NCBI GenBank assembly: GCA_047975205.1
Contig: JBKEDC010000005.1
Coordinates: 94,224-158,223, forward strand
Length of the DNA stretch: 64,000 nt
From: JBKEDC01 sp047975205
GTDB taxonomy: Bacteria > Bacteroidota > Bacteroidia > Bacteroidales > Prolixibacteraceae
Direction: 5' to 3'
The translations under genes and the position numbers were made by a program. Below the pieces are notes generated by a model. The model did not search any database, was not told the origin of the DNA, and was given only the letters and a program-made list of their open reading frames with translations. Positions 37,039 through 46,416 of the stretch are shown one piece after another; the first letter of the stretch is position 1, and the number at the start of each line of letters is the position of its first letter.

Positions 37039-38097
37039 ATGAGTAAAAAAAACATAATTGGTATTCAGCAAGTAGGTATAGGTGTGAACGATGTAAAACA
37101 AGCTTGGAAGTGGTATCGAAAAGCTTTCGGCATGGATATCAATATTTTTGAGGATACTGCGGTGGCTAAGTTAATGAAGCACTACACTAACGGGAAAGAG
37201 TGTGAACGATATGCCGCCTTGGCCATGAATTTAGAAGGGGGTGGAGGTTTTGAAATTTGGGAGCACACTGGTTTTAAAGCACAAGCTCCAAAGTTTGATG
37301 TAAGACTTGGTGATACCGGTATCTTTATTGTTAAGATGAAGTGCAGAGATGTAGCTATGGCTTATCAATATCATGAACAAATGGGCTGCCAATTGCTTTC
37401 TGGAATCGAGAAAGACCCTTCCGGAACAGCGCATTATTATTTGAAAGATCCATACAACAATATATTTGAAGTAATACATGATACCTCTCATTATAAGAAA
37501 CAAAAGTCGGTTACTGGTGGCGTTTTGGGTGTTGTTGTCGGTGTGAGTGATATCGATAAAGCTTTGGAAGTTTACGCAGGTATCTTGGAATATGATGTTG
37601 TTGAATATGACAAGAACGATTTTTTTGATGATTTCTCAGGATTACCCGGAGGTGAAGAAAAATATCGCAGGGTGTTGTTGAAACATCGAGAGCGTTCGGG
37701 AGCTTTCAGTCGTTTGTTTGGAGCTACTCAAATTGAATTGGTACAAGCCTTGGATCGTGAACCTAATTATATCTTTAAAGATAGAATATGGGGTGAGTTA
37801 GGCTACATTCATGTTTGTTTTGATATGACCGGCATGAATGATCTAGAGAAAGAGAGTGCAGCTAAGGGGTATCCGTTTACAGCTAACAGTGCAGATAGTT
37901 TTGATATGGGTGTAGCTGCAGGTCATTTTGCTTATATATCAGATCCGGATAACACGCCCATTGAATTTGTAGAAACGCATAAACTTCCCATTGTTGAGAA
38001 ATTGGGTTGGTATATGAAGCTTCAAAATAGAGATCCTAAAAAGCCACTGCCGAATTGGATGGTGAATACGGTGGCTTGGGGACGAATAAAAGATTAG
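37039..38097 (+). CDS. two-domain VOC (glyoxalase/dioxygenase-fold) protein
   Basis: A 352-aa cytosolic protein with two vicinal-oxygen-chelate halves. The first has IIGIQQVGIGVNDVKQAWKW and DPYNNIFEVIHDTSHY; the second has GVVVGVSDIDKALEVYAGIL and ISDPDNTPIEFVETHKLP, where the Glu near the end is a likely metal ligand. Members of this fold include HPPD-type dioxygenases and glyoxalases; I cannot choose a reaction. It runs to 20 bases before queC. Confidence 0.75.
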   Translation: MSKKNIIGIQQVGIGVNDVKQAWKWYRKAFGMDINIFEDTAVAKLMKHYTNGKECERYAALAMNLEGGGGFEIWEHTGFKAQAPKFDVRLGDTGIFIVKMKCRDVAMAYQYHEQMGCQLLSGIEKDPSGTAHYYLKDPYNNIFEVIHDTSHYKKQKSVTGGVLGVVVGVSDIDKALEVYAGILEYDVVEYDKNDFFDDFSGLPGGEEKYRRVLLKHRERSGAFSRLFGATQIELVQALDREPNYIFKDRIWGELGYIHVCFDMTGMNDLEKESAAKGYPFTANSADSFDMGVAAGHFAYISDPDNTPIEFVETHKLPIVEKLGWYMKLQNRDPKKPLPNWMVNTVAWGRIKD

Positions 38098-38104
38098 TTT
38101 TATC

Positions 38105-38112
38105 TACCTTTG
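38105..38112 (+). promoter_or_regulatory. -7 element (TACCTTTG) for queC-queF
   Basis: TACCTTTG ends only 5 bases before the queC ATG at 38118, so the message would be nearly leaderless. It overlaps the longer reading frame from 38055 and argues against that start. Confidence 0.6.
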
Positions 38113-38117
38113 TAAAT

Positions 38118-38795
38118 ATGGAAAACAAGAAAAAGGCAGTAGTGCTTTTGTCAGGAGGACTTGATTCGACAACAGCACTGCATTTGGCAAAATCGAAAGG
38201 TTTTGAACTTTATGCACTGACTATGAACTATGGTCAGAAGAATATCGTTGAAATGCAAAAAGCACAGAAACAAGTGGAACTAGCCGGTGTGAAGAAACAT
38301 TTTGTGGTAGATATGCAAATGAATCAGTGGGGAGGCTCGGCTCTTACAGACGAATCGATGCCGGTGCAAGAAGGTCATCCGGATAGCGACACAATTCCAA
38401 CTACTTACGTACCTGCTCGAAATATGGTATTTTTAGCTATGGCTGCATCTGTGGCCGAAGCTGTTGGTGCTCAAGATATTTTCATTGGGGTTAGTCAGGT
38501 TGACTTTTCGGGCTATGTTGATTGTAGGGAAGAATTTATTGAAGCTATGGAAAATGCCATTAACCAAGGAACTGTTTGTGCAGTGGTTGATAAAAGACCT
38601 ATTAAGGTAAATGCTCCTTTCATTAATATGACTAAAGCTGAGGAAATTAAACTGGGTTTAGAATTGGGCGTTGATTACAAATATACACACACATGCTATG
38701 CTCCGGTAGAGAAACCTTGTGGCAAATGTGATAGTTGCTTGCTTCGCGCCAAAGCGTTTTCTGAAGTTGGTATCTCAGACCCAGCACTCGATTAA
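38118..38795 (+). CDS. queC: 7-cyano-7-deazaguanine synthase QueC
   Basis: A 225-aa PP-loop ATPase that converts 7-carboxy-7-deazaguanine to preQ0 in queuosine synthesis. The PP-loop LLSGGLDSTT lies at 10-19, with ALTMNYGQKN and the zinc-binding CYAPVEKPCGKCDSCLLR cluster near the C-terminus. The ATG at 38118 is the family start. queF follows after 3 bases and performs the next step. Confidence 0.95.
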   Translation: MENKKKAVVLLSGGLDSTTALHLAKSKGFELYALTMNYGQKNIVEMQKAQKQVELAGVKKHFVVDMQMNQWGGSALTDESMPVQEGHPDSDTIPTTYVPARNMVFLAMAASVAEAVGAQDIFIGVSQVDFSGYVDCREEFIEAMENAINQGTVCAVVDKRPIKVNAPFINMTKAEEIKLGLELGVDYKYTHTCYAPVEKPCGKCDSCLLRAKAFSEVGISDPALD

Positions 38796-38798
38796 GCT

Positions 38799-39674
38799 AT
38801 GGATGAAAAAGAATTTCTTACTCATCTTGGTGCACGAAGTAATTCGCCTGCCAAGTATGATAAATCTTTATTGGAAAGAGTTCCCCGGTCATTTAATCGA
38901 GAACAATATGGTATTTCGGGTAAAGAGTTTGTAGGTTTAGATTGCTGGCATAATTATGAGGTGAGTTTTCTTACTACCGGTGGACTGCCTATTGCCGGAA
39001 TAGTTAAAATCAATATACCGGCTCGTTCTGAATTTATTGTTGAAAGTAAATCATTAAAGCTTTATTTCAACTCTTTCAATATGGAACATCTTAACGAAAC
39101 TGTAGAACAATCTATCCAGAAAATACTTGAGACGGCAGAATACGACCTTTCTTACTTACTTGAATGTAATGTAAAATTGGCATTTTTCACCAATGATTGC
39201 ATACAAGAAGAGAATGAGTTATTAGATTACGATTGCGTTGATAATATAGACGGAGCAGAATTGGTAGCTTTTAACAGCTACAATGAGAATCCATCTTTAT
39301 TAAAGGCAAAACAAGCTGATAATGCGCCCCAGAAGTTGATGTCTCATCTATTGCGCAGTAACTGTAAGGTAACCCATCAACCGGATTGGGGTTCTATATT
39401 TATTTATATTGACGGCAATAAGCATATTGATGAGCTAAGCTTGTTGAAATACATCGTTTCCTTTAGAAATGAATTTCATTTTCATGAAGAAATATGTGAA
39501 ATGGCTTACCATCGAATTATGGAGCTTTATCGACCTGATGAATTAATGGTAGCCTGTTTGTATACTCGAAGAGGAGGTATTGATATCTGCCCCATTCGGA
39601 CAACAAATTCAAAGCTTATTCCAAAATCATTTAGCAATGTTCATCAATTAGCTAAACGTCCTTCAAGAATGTAA
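38799..39674 (+). CDS. queF: NADPH-dependent 7-cyano-7-deazaguanine reductase QueF (bimodular type)
   Basis: A 291-aa tunnelling-fold nitrile reductase that makes preQ1 from preQ0. The length is that of the long, E. coli-like QueF with two T-fold halves. Catalytic Cys189 and Asp196 lie in LLRSNCKVTHQPDWGSI, and the substrate Glu lies in FHFHEEICE. Operon with queC. No queD or queE is in this window. Confidence 0.94.
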   Translation: MDEKEFLTHLGARSNSPAKYDKSLLERVPRSFNREQYGISGKEFVGLDCWHNYEVSFLTTGGLPIAGIVKINIPARSEFIVESKSLKLYFNSFNMEHLNETVEQSIQKILETAEYDLSYLLECNVKLAFFTNDCIQEENELLDYDCVDNIDGAELVAFNSYNENPSLLKAKQADNAPQKLMSHLLRSNCKVTHQPDWGSIFIYIDGNKHIDELSLLKYIVSFRNEFHFHEEICEMAYHRIMELYRPDELMVACLYTRRGGIDICPIRTTNSKLIPKSFSNVHQLAKRPSRM

Positions 39675-39681
39675 TTAAAGA

Positions 39682-39719
39682 AGCTTTTGCCGCTATTGCA
39701 AACAATAGAGGCAAAGGCT
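39682..39719 (+). terminator. long hairpin after queF
   Basis: A 17-bp stem (39682-39698 with 39703-39719) with one G-A mismatch, one G-U and loop CAAA. Only a weak T-rich tail (ATCTTTCT) follows, so termination is likely but not classic. Confidence 0.55.
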
Positions 39720-39743
39720 ATCTTTCTATCCCGATTGATTTCT

Positions 39744-39751
39744 TATCTTTG
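39744..39751 (+). promoter_or_regulatory. -7 element (TATCTTTG) for the ABC-F gene
   Basis: TATCTTTG ends 23 bases before the ATG at 39775 and overlaps a GTG at 39751 that opens the longer frame, so 39775 is the better start. Confidence 0.6.
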
Positions 39752-39774
39752 TGCCGAATTTTTATTTGCAACAA

Positions 39775-41733
39775 ATGATTTCAGTCGATAATCTGATTGT
39801 TCGCTTCGGCGGATATGAACTATTCAAAAATGCTTCGTTTTTAATTTCTCCGAAAGATCGTATTGGTTTAGCCGGGAAAAATGGTGCTGGAAAATCTACG
39901 ATGCTAAAGATATTAGCCGGAGAACAAGAACCCAGCGAGGGAAAAGTTACCGGGGATAAATATGCACGTATAGGATATCTTCCTCAGCATATGGTGGTGA
40001 ATAACACCAAAAGTGTTTTCGAAGAAACGAAAACCGCCTTTATTGAAGTGTTGGAAATGCAGGCTGAAATAGAGCGTTTAAATCATGAAATTACTACTCG
40101 TGAAGATTACGAATCGGATAGCTACATGCAACTTATCGAGGATGTGACCGATTTAAACGACCGTTTTCATATGTTCGGAGCAACTAATATGGAAGCTGAA
40201 ATTGAGCAAACACTAAAAGGTTTAGGTTTTAAGCGAGAGGATTTTGAACGTCAAACCTCGGAATTTAGCGGTGGTTGGCGAATGCGTATTGAATTAGCAA
40301 AGATATTATTGCGTAAACCCGATCTATTTCTCCTTGATGAGCCTACTAACCACCTGGATATAGAATCTATTCAATGGCTAGAGGGTTTTTTAAGTAATTA
40401 TAATGGAGCTGTAGTTTTAGTGTCGCATGATCGTGCATTTTTAGATAATGTGACAAACCGAACGATCGAAATATCATTAGGGAAAATATACGATTACAAG
40501 GCTAATTATTCTAAATACCTTGTGTTGAGAACCGAGGCTCGAGAAACTCAGTTGGCAGCTTATCGAAATCAGCAGAAGCTTATTCAAGAAACGGAAGATT
40601 TTATTGAACGTTTCCGTTATAAGGCCACCAAAGCCGTGCAAGTGCAGTCTCGTCAGAAAATGCTTGACAAAATCGATCGTATCGAGATTGATGATGAAGA
40701 TAACTCCAAACTAAACATTAAGTTTCCTCCGGCCCTTCGTTCCGGTCAGGTGGTTGTCGATTGTAAATCACTTTCTAAAAGTTACGGCTCACATGAGGTG
40801 CTCAATGATATAAACTTAACTATTGAGCGAGGCGATAAAATAGCGTTTGTAGGTAAAAATGGTGAAGGTAAAACTACTCTGGCTCGAGTCATTCTTCAAG
40901 AATTAGATCACACCGGAGAAATGACTATCGGACATAATGTGAAGATTGGATATTTTGCTCAAAATCAAGCGCAACTCCTCGATGAGAATATAAGTATATT
41001 CGATACAATAGATGCTATTGCAGTAGGTGATATTAGAACAAGAATTCGAGATATTCTCGGTGCTTTTATGTTTTCAGGAGAAGATGTAGATAAAAAAGTA
41101 AAAGTGTTGTCGGGAGGTGAGCGTATGCGTCTGGCCATGATTAAACTTTTGCTCGAGCCTGTAAACTTCTTAGTGATGGATGAGCCTACTAACCACTTAG
41201 ATATTCGATCAAAGGAAATGCTTAAAGAAGCTCTTGCATCTTATGATGGTACTGTGCTTGTTGTTTCTCACGATCGTGAATTCTTAGATGGGTTGGTTAA
41301 CTGTGTATATGAGTTTAAGGACAAAAAAGTTAAGCAACATTTAGGAGGTATATATGATTTCTTGGAGAAAAAGAAAATGGAATCATTTCGAGAATTAGAA
41401 CAGGCTCCAAGTGTGCCCAAAGCCACTGTTATTGAGAAAACGATTGAGGAACAAACGGAGCCATCAGCAACAGAACTGAGTTATAATGAACGAAAAGAGA
41501 TAAATAAGAATATTTCGCGCTTGGAGAAACAAATAGAAAACGATGAAAATAACATTGAACGATTTGAGAATAGGATAGCTGAATTGGATGAGTTATTATG
41601 TCTTCCTGTAAATCAAAATAAATCTGAATTGTTTGAAGAATATGAACAAGTAAAAAAAGATTTAGAAAATACAATGAAGATTTGGGAAAAAAATACGGAA
41701 GAATTAGAATATAATAAAGCCTCCTTAATTTAA
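39775..41733 (+). CDS. ABC-F family ribosome-associated ATPase
   Basis: A 652-aa soluble protein with two ABC domains and no TM segment. Walker A motifs are AGKNGAGKST (Lys40) and GKNGEGKTT; signatures are FSGGWRMRIELAK and LSGGERMRLAMIK; both Walker B motifs end in DEPTNHLDI. The interdomain linker (P-site tip, RFRYKATKAVQVQSRQKML) and a C-terminal coiled coil (from about 560) mark an ABC-F translation factor. Which subgroup (Uup, EttA-like or another) is not resolved here. Confidence 0.9.
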   Translation: MISVDNLIVRFGGYELFKNASFLISPKDRIGLAGKNGAGKSTMLKILAGEQEPSEGKVTGDKYARIGYLPQHMVVNNTKSVFEETKTAFIEVLEMQAEIERLNHEITTREDYESDSYMQLIEDVTDLNDRFHMFGATNMEAEIEQTLKGLGFKREDFERQTSEFSGGWRMRIELAKILLRKPDLFLLDEPTNHLDIESIQWLEGFLSNYNGAVVLVSHDRAFLDNVTNRTIEISLGKIYDYKANYSKYLVLRTEARETQLAAYRNQQKLIQETEDFIERFRYKATKAVQVQSRQKMLDKIDRIEIDDEDNSKLNIKFPPALRSGQVVVDCKSLSKSYGSHEVLNDINLTIERGDKIAFVGKNGEGKTTLARVILQELDHTGEMTIGHNVKIGYFAQNQAQLLDENISIFDTIDAIAVGDIRTRIRDILGAFMFSGEDVDKKVKVLSGGERMRLAMIKLLLEPVNFLVMDEPTNHLDIRSKEMLKEALASYDGTVLVVSHDREFLDGLVNCVYEFKDKKVKQHLGGIYDFLEKKKMESFRELEQAPSVPKATVIEKTIEEQTEPSATELSYNERKEINKNISRLEKQIENDENNIERFENRIAELDELLCLPVNQNKSELFEEYEQVKKDLENTMKIWEKNTEELEYNKASLI

Positions 41734-41768
41734 ATACGACGAAACACATTAATAATAAACAACAAGAA

Positions 41769-42521
41769 ATGCATTACGATAGACGCCCCAAAAAGAAAAA
41801 TGATGATATTGTATTCGGCATCCGCGCCATTATTGAGGCCATTAACTCCGGTAAACAAATTGAAAAAGTACTTTTGAAAAGAGGTCAAGGAGACCTTTAT
41901 AAAGAACTTTTTGATACTATTAAGCAGAATCAAGTTCCTTGTCAGCATGTGCCTATTGAGAAGTTGAATCGAATTACGATGAAAAATCACCAAGGAGCAA
42001 TCGCTTTTGTGTCGCCTATCACCTTTGAAAATATGGAAACCTTTCTTCCAACACTTTATGAGGAGGGAAAAAATCCTTTTATCTTGATACTTGACCAAAT
42101 TACAGATGTACGCAATTTCGGTGCAATTGTTCGCACAGCAGAATGTGCCGGTGTTCATGCGATATTGGTTCCGGAAAAAGGAGCTGCTAGTATAAACGGA
42201 GATGCAATGAAAACATCAGCCGGAGCACTGCATTTAGTCCCTATATGCCGAACAAGGAATCTTAAAGATTCAGTGAGATTTTTGCAAGAATCCGGACTGA
42301 AGGTAGTAGCAGCCTCAGAAAAAGCAAAAGATAGCTACACTGAAGTAAGTTACAAAGATCCTGTTGCTATTGTGATGGGATCAGAAGAGTTTGGTATTAG
42401 CGATGATATTGTTAAACAGGCTGATCATCTTGTTCAGATTCCAATACTAGGACAAATTCAATCGTTAAACGTTTCGGTTGCTGCCGGTTTACTTGCTTAT
42501 GAGGTTGTTCGTCAGCGATAA
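41769..42521 (+). CDS. rlmB: 23S rRNA (guanosine-2'-O-)-methyltransferase RlmB/TrmH family
   Basis: A 250-aa SpoU-type knot methyltransferase. The N-terminal substrate domain (DDIVFGIRAIIEAINSGKQI) is followed by motif 1 DVRNFGAIVRTAECAGVHAI, motif 2 VAIVMGSEEFGIS and motif 3 IPILGQIQSLNVSVAAGLLA. This fits RlmB (TrmH group 3). A strong terminator follows. Confidence 0.9.
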   Translation: MHYDRRPKKKNDDIVFGIRAIIEAINSGKQIEKVLLKRGQGDLYKELFDTIKQNQVPCQHVPIEKLNRITMKNHQGAIAFVSPITFENMETFLPTLYEEGKNPFILILDQITDVRNFGAIVRTAECAGVHAILVPEKGAASINGDAMKTSAGALHLVPICRTRNLKDSVRFLQESGLKVVAASEKAKDSYTEVSYKDPVAIVMGSEEFGISDDIVKQADHLVQIPILGQIQSLNVSVAAGLLAYEVVRQR

Positions 42522-42535
42522 AATAAATATCGAAT

Positions 42536-42587
42536 AAAAGCAAACCAAATATACAGAATAAAACCGTTCTGATTTGGTTTGCTTTTG
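42536..42587 (+). terminator. rho-independent terminator
   Basis: AAAAGCAAACCAAAT (42536-42550) with its perfect complement (42572-42586); an inner CAGAA/TTCTG pair extends the hairpin. The right arm doubles as part of the next promoter. Confidence 0.8.
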
Positions 42588-42606
42588 ACTTATTCTTGTA
42601 TATTTG
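42578..42606 (+). promoter_or_regulatory. promoter (TTTG-N17-TATATTTG) for the CE8-CE8-GH28 operon
   Basis: TTTG at 42578-42581 lies inside the terminator arm; TATATTTG is at 42599-42606. The ATG of the first pectinesterase is 38 bases downstream. Confidence 0.6.
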
Positions 42607-42643
42607 GACTCCAATTAACAAACGTATTAAAACCGAGTGTCAA

Positions 42644-43624
42644 ATGAAAAAGATTCATCTTCTACTACTTGTTATGCTTATCGGATTGGCTTTGCATGCA
42701 AAAGAAACTACTGCCGACTTCATCGTAGACAGCAGAGGTGACGGAAACTTCAGAACTATCCAAGAAGCAATTAATGCAGTTCCTGATTTTCGAAAATCGG
42801 AAACTGTTATATTTATTAAAAACGGAGCATATAAAGAAAAACTCGTTTTACCTGCAAGCAAAACAAACGTAACTTTTGAAGGAGAAGACAAAATGCAAAC
42901 AATCATTACTAATGATGATTATGCTCAAAAGAAAAATGTTTTCGGTGAAGAAATGGGAACTACCGGATCGTCTGGATTCTTTGTCTTCGGAGACGGTTTT
43001 AAAGCAGAGAATATTACATTTGAGAATTCTGCAGGTCCGGTAGGACAAGCTGTTGCTGTTCGAGTTACTGCAGATAAAGTTGCATTCTATAACTGTCGTT
43101 TCTTAGGCAACCAAGATACACTATACCCCAATGGCAAGCACAGCCGTCAGTATTATAAAGATTGTTACATTGAAGGAACTGTTGATTTCATTTTTGGTTG
43201 GGCAACTTGCCTATTCGATAATTGCATTATTTTTTGTAAAACTGCCGGATATATAACTGCAGCTTCAACAGATAAAAACAATAAGTTCGGATTTGTATTT
43301 CGTAATTGTCATATTACAGGAAATGCTTCTGAAAGTTCGTTCTATCTTGGACGACCTTGGAGACCATATTCTAATGTCGTTTACTTGGGATGTCAAATCG
43401 ATAGTCATGTTAAGCCGGAAGGCTGGAATAACTGGGGAAAAGAATCAAATCAACAAACAGCATTTTATGCTGAATATAAATGTAATGGTGATGGTGCCAA
43501 TATAGAGAAGCGAGTTGAGTGGTCGCATCAACTAACTGATGAGCAAGCGACTCAATATACCATAGAAAATATTTTTAGTAAAGATGCCAATATGCCGACC
43601 TATGACGCTGATTGGATTCCTTAA
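42644..43624 (+). CDS. pectin methylesterase, CE8 (first copy)
   Basis: A 326-aa exported beta-helix esterase (signal peptide KKIHLLLLVMLIGLALHA). CE8 landmarks are GQAVAVRV (substrate Gln), GNQDTLYPNGKHSRQYY (acid Asp), GTVDFIFGWATCLFDNC (nucleophile Asp) and LGRPWRPYSNV (Arg, Trp). It demethylates homogalacturonan so that PL1 and GH28 enzymes can act. I use the ATG at 42644; the frame opens earlier at 42596 but the promoter lies there. The next CE8 gene starts 20 bases later. Confidence 0.88.
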   Translation: MKKIHLLLLVMLIGLALHAKETTADFIVDSRGDGNFRTIQEAINAVPDFRKSETVIFIKNGAYKEKLVLPASKTNVTFEGEDKMQTIITNDDYAQKKNVFGEEMGTTGSSGFFVFGDGFKAENITFENSAGPVGQAVAVRVTADKVAFYNCRFLGNQDTLYPNGKHSRQYYKDCYIEGTVDFIFGWATCLFDNCIIFCKTAGYITAASTDKNNKFGFVFRNCHITGNASESSFYLGRPWRPYSNVVYLGCQIDSHVKPEGWNNWGKESNQQTAFYAEYKCNGDGANIEKRVEWSHQLTDEQATQYTIENIFSKDANMPTYDADWIP

Positions 43625-43644
43625 TGTTAATACCTGATCAAACA

Positions 43645-44622
43645 ATGAAAATGCAATTTAGAAACACATTTCTTTTGCTAGGGCTAATGTTTGTTTGCTT
43701 AACAAGCTTAGCTGCCAAAACAAAATATGAGCTGATAGTTGCTCAAGATGGTAGTGGACAATATACTTCTATTCAGGAAGCTATTAATGATACGAAATCA
43801 TTCCCCGATGCTCCAATCACTATAAAAATCAAAAAAGGTGTGTATCGTGAAAAAGTATGTGTTTATGCTTGGAATAACAAGTTGACACTTATCGGAGAAG
43901 ATCCCTCAAATACAATAATTACCTATGGAGACTACTTTGAAAGTATAAATTTGGGTAGAAACAGTACTTTTCATACTTACACACTTAAAATAGAATCAAA
44001 CGATGTGACCATTGAAAATATAAGTATTATCAACTCTGCAGGTCGAGTAGGGCAGGCTGTAGCTTTGCATCTTGAAGGCGATAGGTGTCAAATTAAAAAT
44101 TGTAGATTACTAGGCAATCAAGATACACTTTATGCTGATGGTGAAGGATCTAGGCAATACTTCAATCAATGCTATATTGAAGGGACAACAGACTTCATTT
44201 TCGGACAAGCCACAGCTATCTTTGATGATTGCGAATTGCATAGTAAATCAGATTCTTATATTACTGCAGCGAGTAGCCTCGAGAATCAGACCTATGGCTT
44301 TGTATTCAGACGTTGTAAGCTGACAGCTCAATCAGGAATAACAAATTGTTCATTAGGGAGACCTTGGCGAGATTATGCCAAGGTTGTTTATCTAGATTGC
44401 GAAATGGGAGCTCATATAAAAGCAGAAGGATGGAGCAACTGGGGAAAGACTGACCGATACCAAACAGCTTATTATGCTGAATACCAATCAAGCGGTGAGG
44501 GAGCTGATGCTAATGATAGGATTAATTGGTCGCATCAATTAAGTAAAAAAGAAGCTAAGAAATATACTATTGAAAACATATTCAACAAGTTGAAGCATGA
44601 CACTTGGAATCCAACTAAATAA
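43645..44622 (+). CDS. pectin methylesterase, CE8 (second copy)
   Basis: A 325-aa paralogue of the preceding gene, with signal peptide RNTFLLLGLMFVCLTSLAA and the same catalytic set: GQAVALHL, GNQDTLYADGEGSRQYF, GTTDFIFGQATAIFDDC, LGRPWRDYAKV. The pair presumably arose by tandem duplication, followed by divergence in the N-terminal strands and loops (NVFGEEMGTTGSS versus FESINLGRNST), which may shift pattern or substrate size. An alternative ATG at 43624 overlaps the previous stop (TAATG) and would give a longer n-region. Confidence 0.88.
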   Translation: MKMQFRNTFLLLGLMFVCLTSLAAKTKYELIVAQDGSGQYTSIQEAINDTKSFPDAPITIKIKKGVYREKVCVYAWNNKLTLIGEDPSNTIITYGDYFESINLGRNSTFHTYTLKIESNDVTIENISIINSAGRVGQAVALHLEGDRCQIKNCRLLGNQDTLYADGEGSRQYFNQCYIEGTTDFIFGQATAIFDDCELHSKSDSYITAASSLENQTYGFVFRRCKLTAQSGITNCSLGRPWRDYAKVVYLDCEMGAHIKAEGWSNWGKTDRYQTAYYAEYQSSGEGADANDRINWSHQLSKKEAKKYTIENIFNKLKHDTWNPTK

Positions 44623-44629
44623 GAAGTAC

Positions 44630-46330
44630 ATGAAAACCAATTTACGAAACATTATTAGTGGAACTTTTTTGCTGGTTTTTGTTTTTACTGGCTGTAACTC
44701 AAAGGAATCTTCTGTTATGGAGCAGTGTTCGTTGCATCAAGATGTATCGTTGAGTGGGTTAAACATTCCCTTTGATATGCCCAAAGTGCAATTGCCAATG
44801 TTCAAAAAAGATACATTTAACATTAAGGACTTTGGAGCTGTAGCAAATGATCATTCACTGAATACTAATGCTATAAATAAAGCGATTAAACATTGTTCTG
44901 AATCAGGAGGTGGTGTTGTTCTTATACCTGCAGGTATGTGGAATACCGGACCTATTTATATGCACAGTAATGTAAACTTACATACTGAAAGTGGAGCATT
45001 CATCTCATTCACTCCGGATGTTAATCATTATAAACTTGTTCAATCTTATTTCGAAGGGAATAATGTATTGCGTTGCGAATCGCCAATTATGGGTGCTAAT
45101 TTAGAAAATGTAGCAATTACGGGAAGTGGCATATTTGATGGGAATGGCATAGCGTGGCGTGTTATTAAAAAAGGTAAGATGACCGGCAGCCAATGGAAAG
45201 AAATCACTAAAAAAGGAGCACTGAGTGACGATGGTAAACGGTGGTATCCCGATGCAGCTTATCGTGATGCACAAGAGAATCCTAAAATCTTACCACAAGC
45301 TAGAACTGCTGAAAACATGCAACAATATAAAAGATATCTCCGTCCGGTGATGGTAAGTCTGGTGAATTGTAATAAACTACTTCTTGATGGTGTAACTTTC
45401 CAAAATTCACCGGCATGGAATGTTAATCCGCTGATGTGTAAGAATGTTACGATAAATAGGCTCACTATTCGTAATCCATGGTATTCTCAGAATGGCGATG
45501 GATTAGACTTGGAATCTTGTAGCATAGGAACGATAACAAACTGTACGTTTGATGTGGGAGATGATGCTATATGCATAAAATCCGGTAAAGACAAGGAGGG
45601 TAGGGAACGAGGAAAACCAACAGAATTGTTTGTAATCAAAGATTGTATTGTTTATCATGGACATGGAGGATTTGTGCTTGGCAGTGAGATGTCGGGTGGT
45701 GTAAAGAATTTATATGCTAAGAATCTTACATTTATAGGTACGGATTGCGGTTTGCGTTTTAAATCGGCACGCGGACGGGGAGGTTTAGTAGAAAACATTT
45801 GGATGGAAGATATTCACATGAGTGAAATTCCAACCGAGGCTATTCGCTTTAACCTATACTATGCCGGAAAATCAGCTGTGGAAGATCCGATAACCGGTGA
45901 CCTTATTGTAGCCGAGCTACCTGTTTCGGAAGAAACTCCGGCATTCCGAAACATGCATTTTAAAAATATTTATGTTGATGGGGCTAATATGGCAATGAAA
46001 GTTATGGGAATACCGGAGATGCCGGTTGAGAATATCACGTTTGAAAATATGCTTATTCGAGCAAAACAAGGTATTCACATGAATTATGCAGATAAGTTTA
46101 ATTTCAATAACGTCCATTTAAAACTAGATATGCCGGGAGTAGCAGCTCAGATTTCGAATAGCCAAGATATTCATTTCTCAGCTTTCGATGTGCAAGGTGA
46201 AAACCAACTTTTCAAAATAGGAGGGAACTCAACGAAAAACATATCAGTGAACATGAAGAATAGAAAACTTACTGATGTTGATATGCAAGTACTTGAATCA
46301 ATCAAAAGTCAGGTGAAGATTATCAATTAG
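44630..46330 (+). CDS. polygalacturonase-type glycoside hydrolase family 28 lipoprotein
   Basis: A 566-aa lipoprotein (lipobox FTGC, Cys22) with a right-handed beta-helix. GH28 catalytic motifs are all present: NGDGLDLESC (Asp), FDVGDDAICIKSG (Asp pair), HGHGGFVLGSE (His) and LRFKSARGRGG (Arg/Lys). An N-terminal strand region starts NIKDFGAVANDHSLNTNAI. It likely removes galacturonate or rhamnogalacturonan-derived units after de-esterification; exo or endo mode is unknown. It begins 7 bases after the CE8 gene and is the last gene of the operon. Confidence 0.9.
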   Translation: MKTNLRNIISGTFLLVFVFTGCNSKESSVMEQCSLHQDVSLSGLNIPFDMPKVQLPMFKKDTFNIKDFGAVANDHSLNTNAINKAIKHCSESGGGVVLIPAGMWNTGPIYMHSNVNLHTESGAFISFTPDVNHYKLVQSYFEGNNVLRCESPIMGANLENVAITGSGIFDGNGIAWRVIKKGKMTGSQWKEITKKGALSDDGKRWYPDAAYRDAQENPKILPQARTAENMQQYKRYLRPVMVSLVNCNKLLLDGVTFQNSPAWNVNPLMCKNVTINRLTIRNPWYSQNGDGLDLESCSIGTITNCTFDVGDDAICIKSGKDKEGRERGKPTELFVIKDCIVYHGHGGFVLGSEMSGGVKNLYAKNLTFIGTDCGLRFKSARGRGGLVENIWMEDIHMSEIPTEAIRFNLYYAGKSAVEDPITGDLIVAELPVSEETPAFRNMHFKNIYVDGANMAMKVMGIPEMPVENITFENMLIRAKQGIHMNYADKFNFNNVHLKLDMPGVAAQISNSQDIHFSAFDVQGENQLFKIGGNSTKNISVNMKNRKLTDVDMQVLESIKSQVKIIN

Positions 46331-46359
46331 AATAAAAGTAATCCACTAATAATAGTTGA

Positions 46360-46398
46360 AAAAAATAGCGTGTTCTTTTTTAGAACACGCTATTTTCA
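46360..46398. terminator. bidirectional terminator
   Basis: AAAATAGCGTGTTCT (46362-46376) with its perfect complement (46382-46396) between convergent GH28 and symporter genes; A and T runs flank both sides. Confidence 0.85.
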
Positions 46399-46416
46399 TG
46401 ATATAACCAACTGAGA

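Noticed and set aside
38055..38117. Longer queC start overlapping the VOC gene
   Set aside because: A TACCTTTG promoter element sits inside it and family members start at the ATG at 38118.
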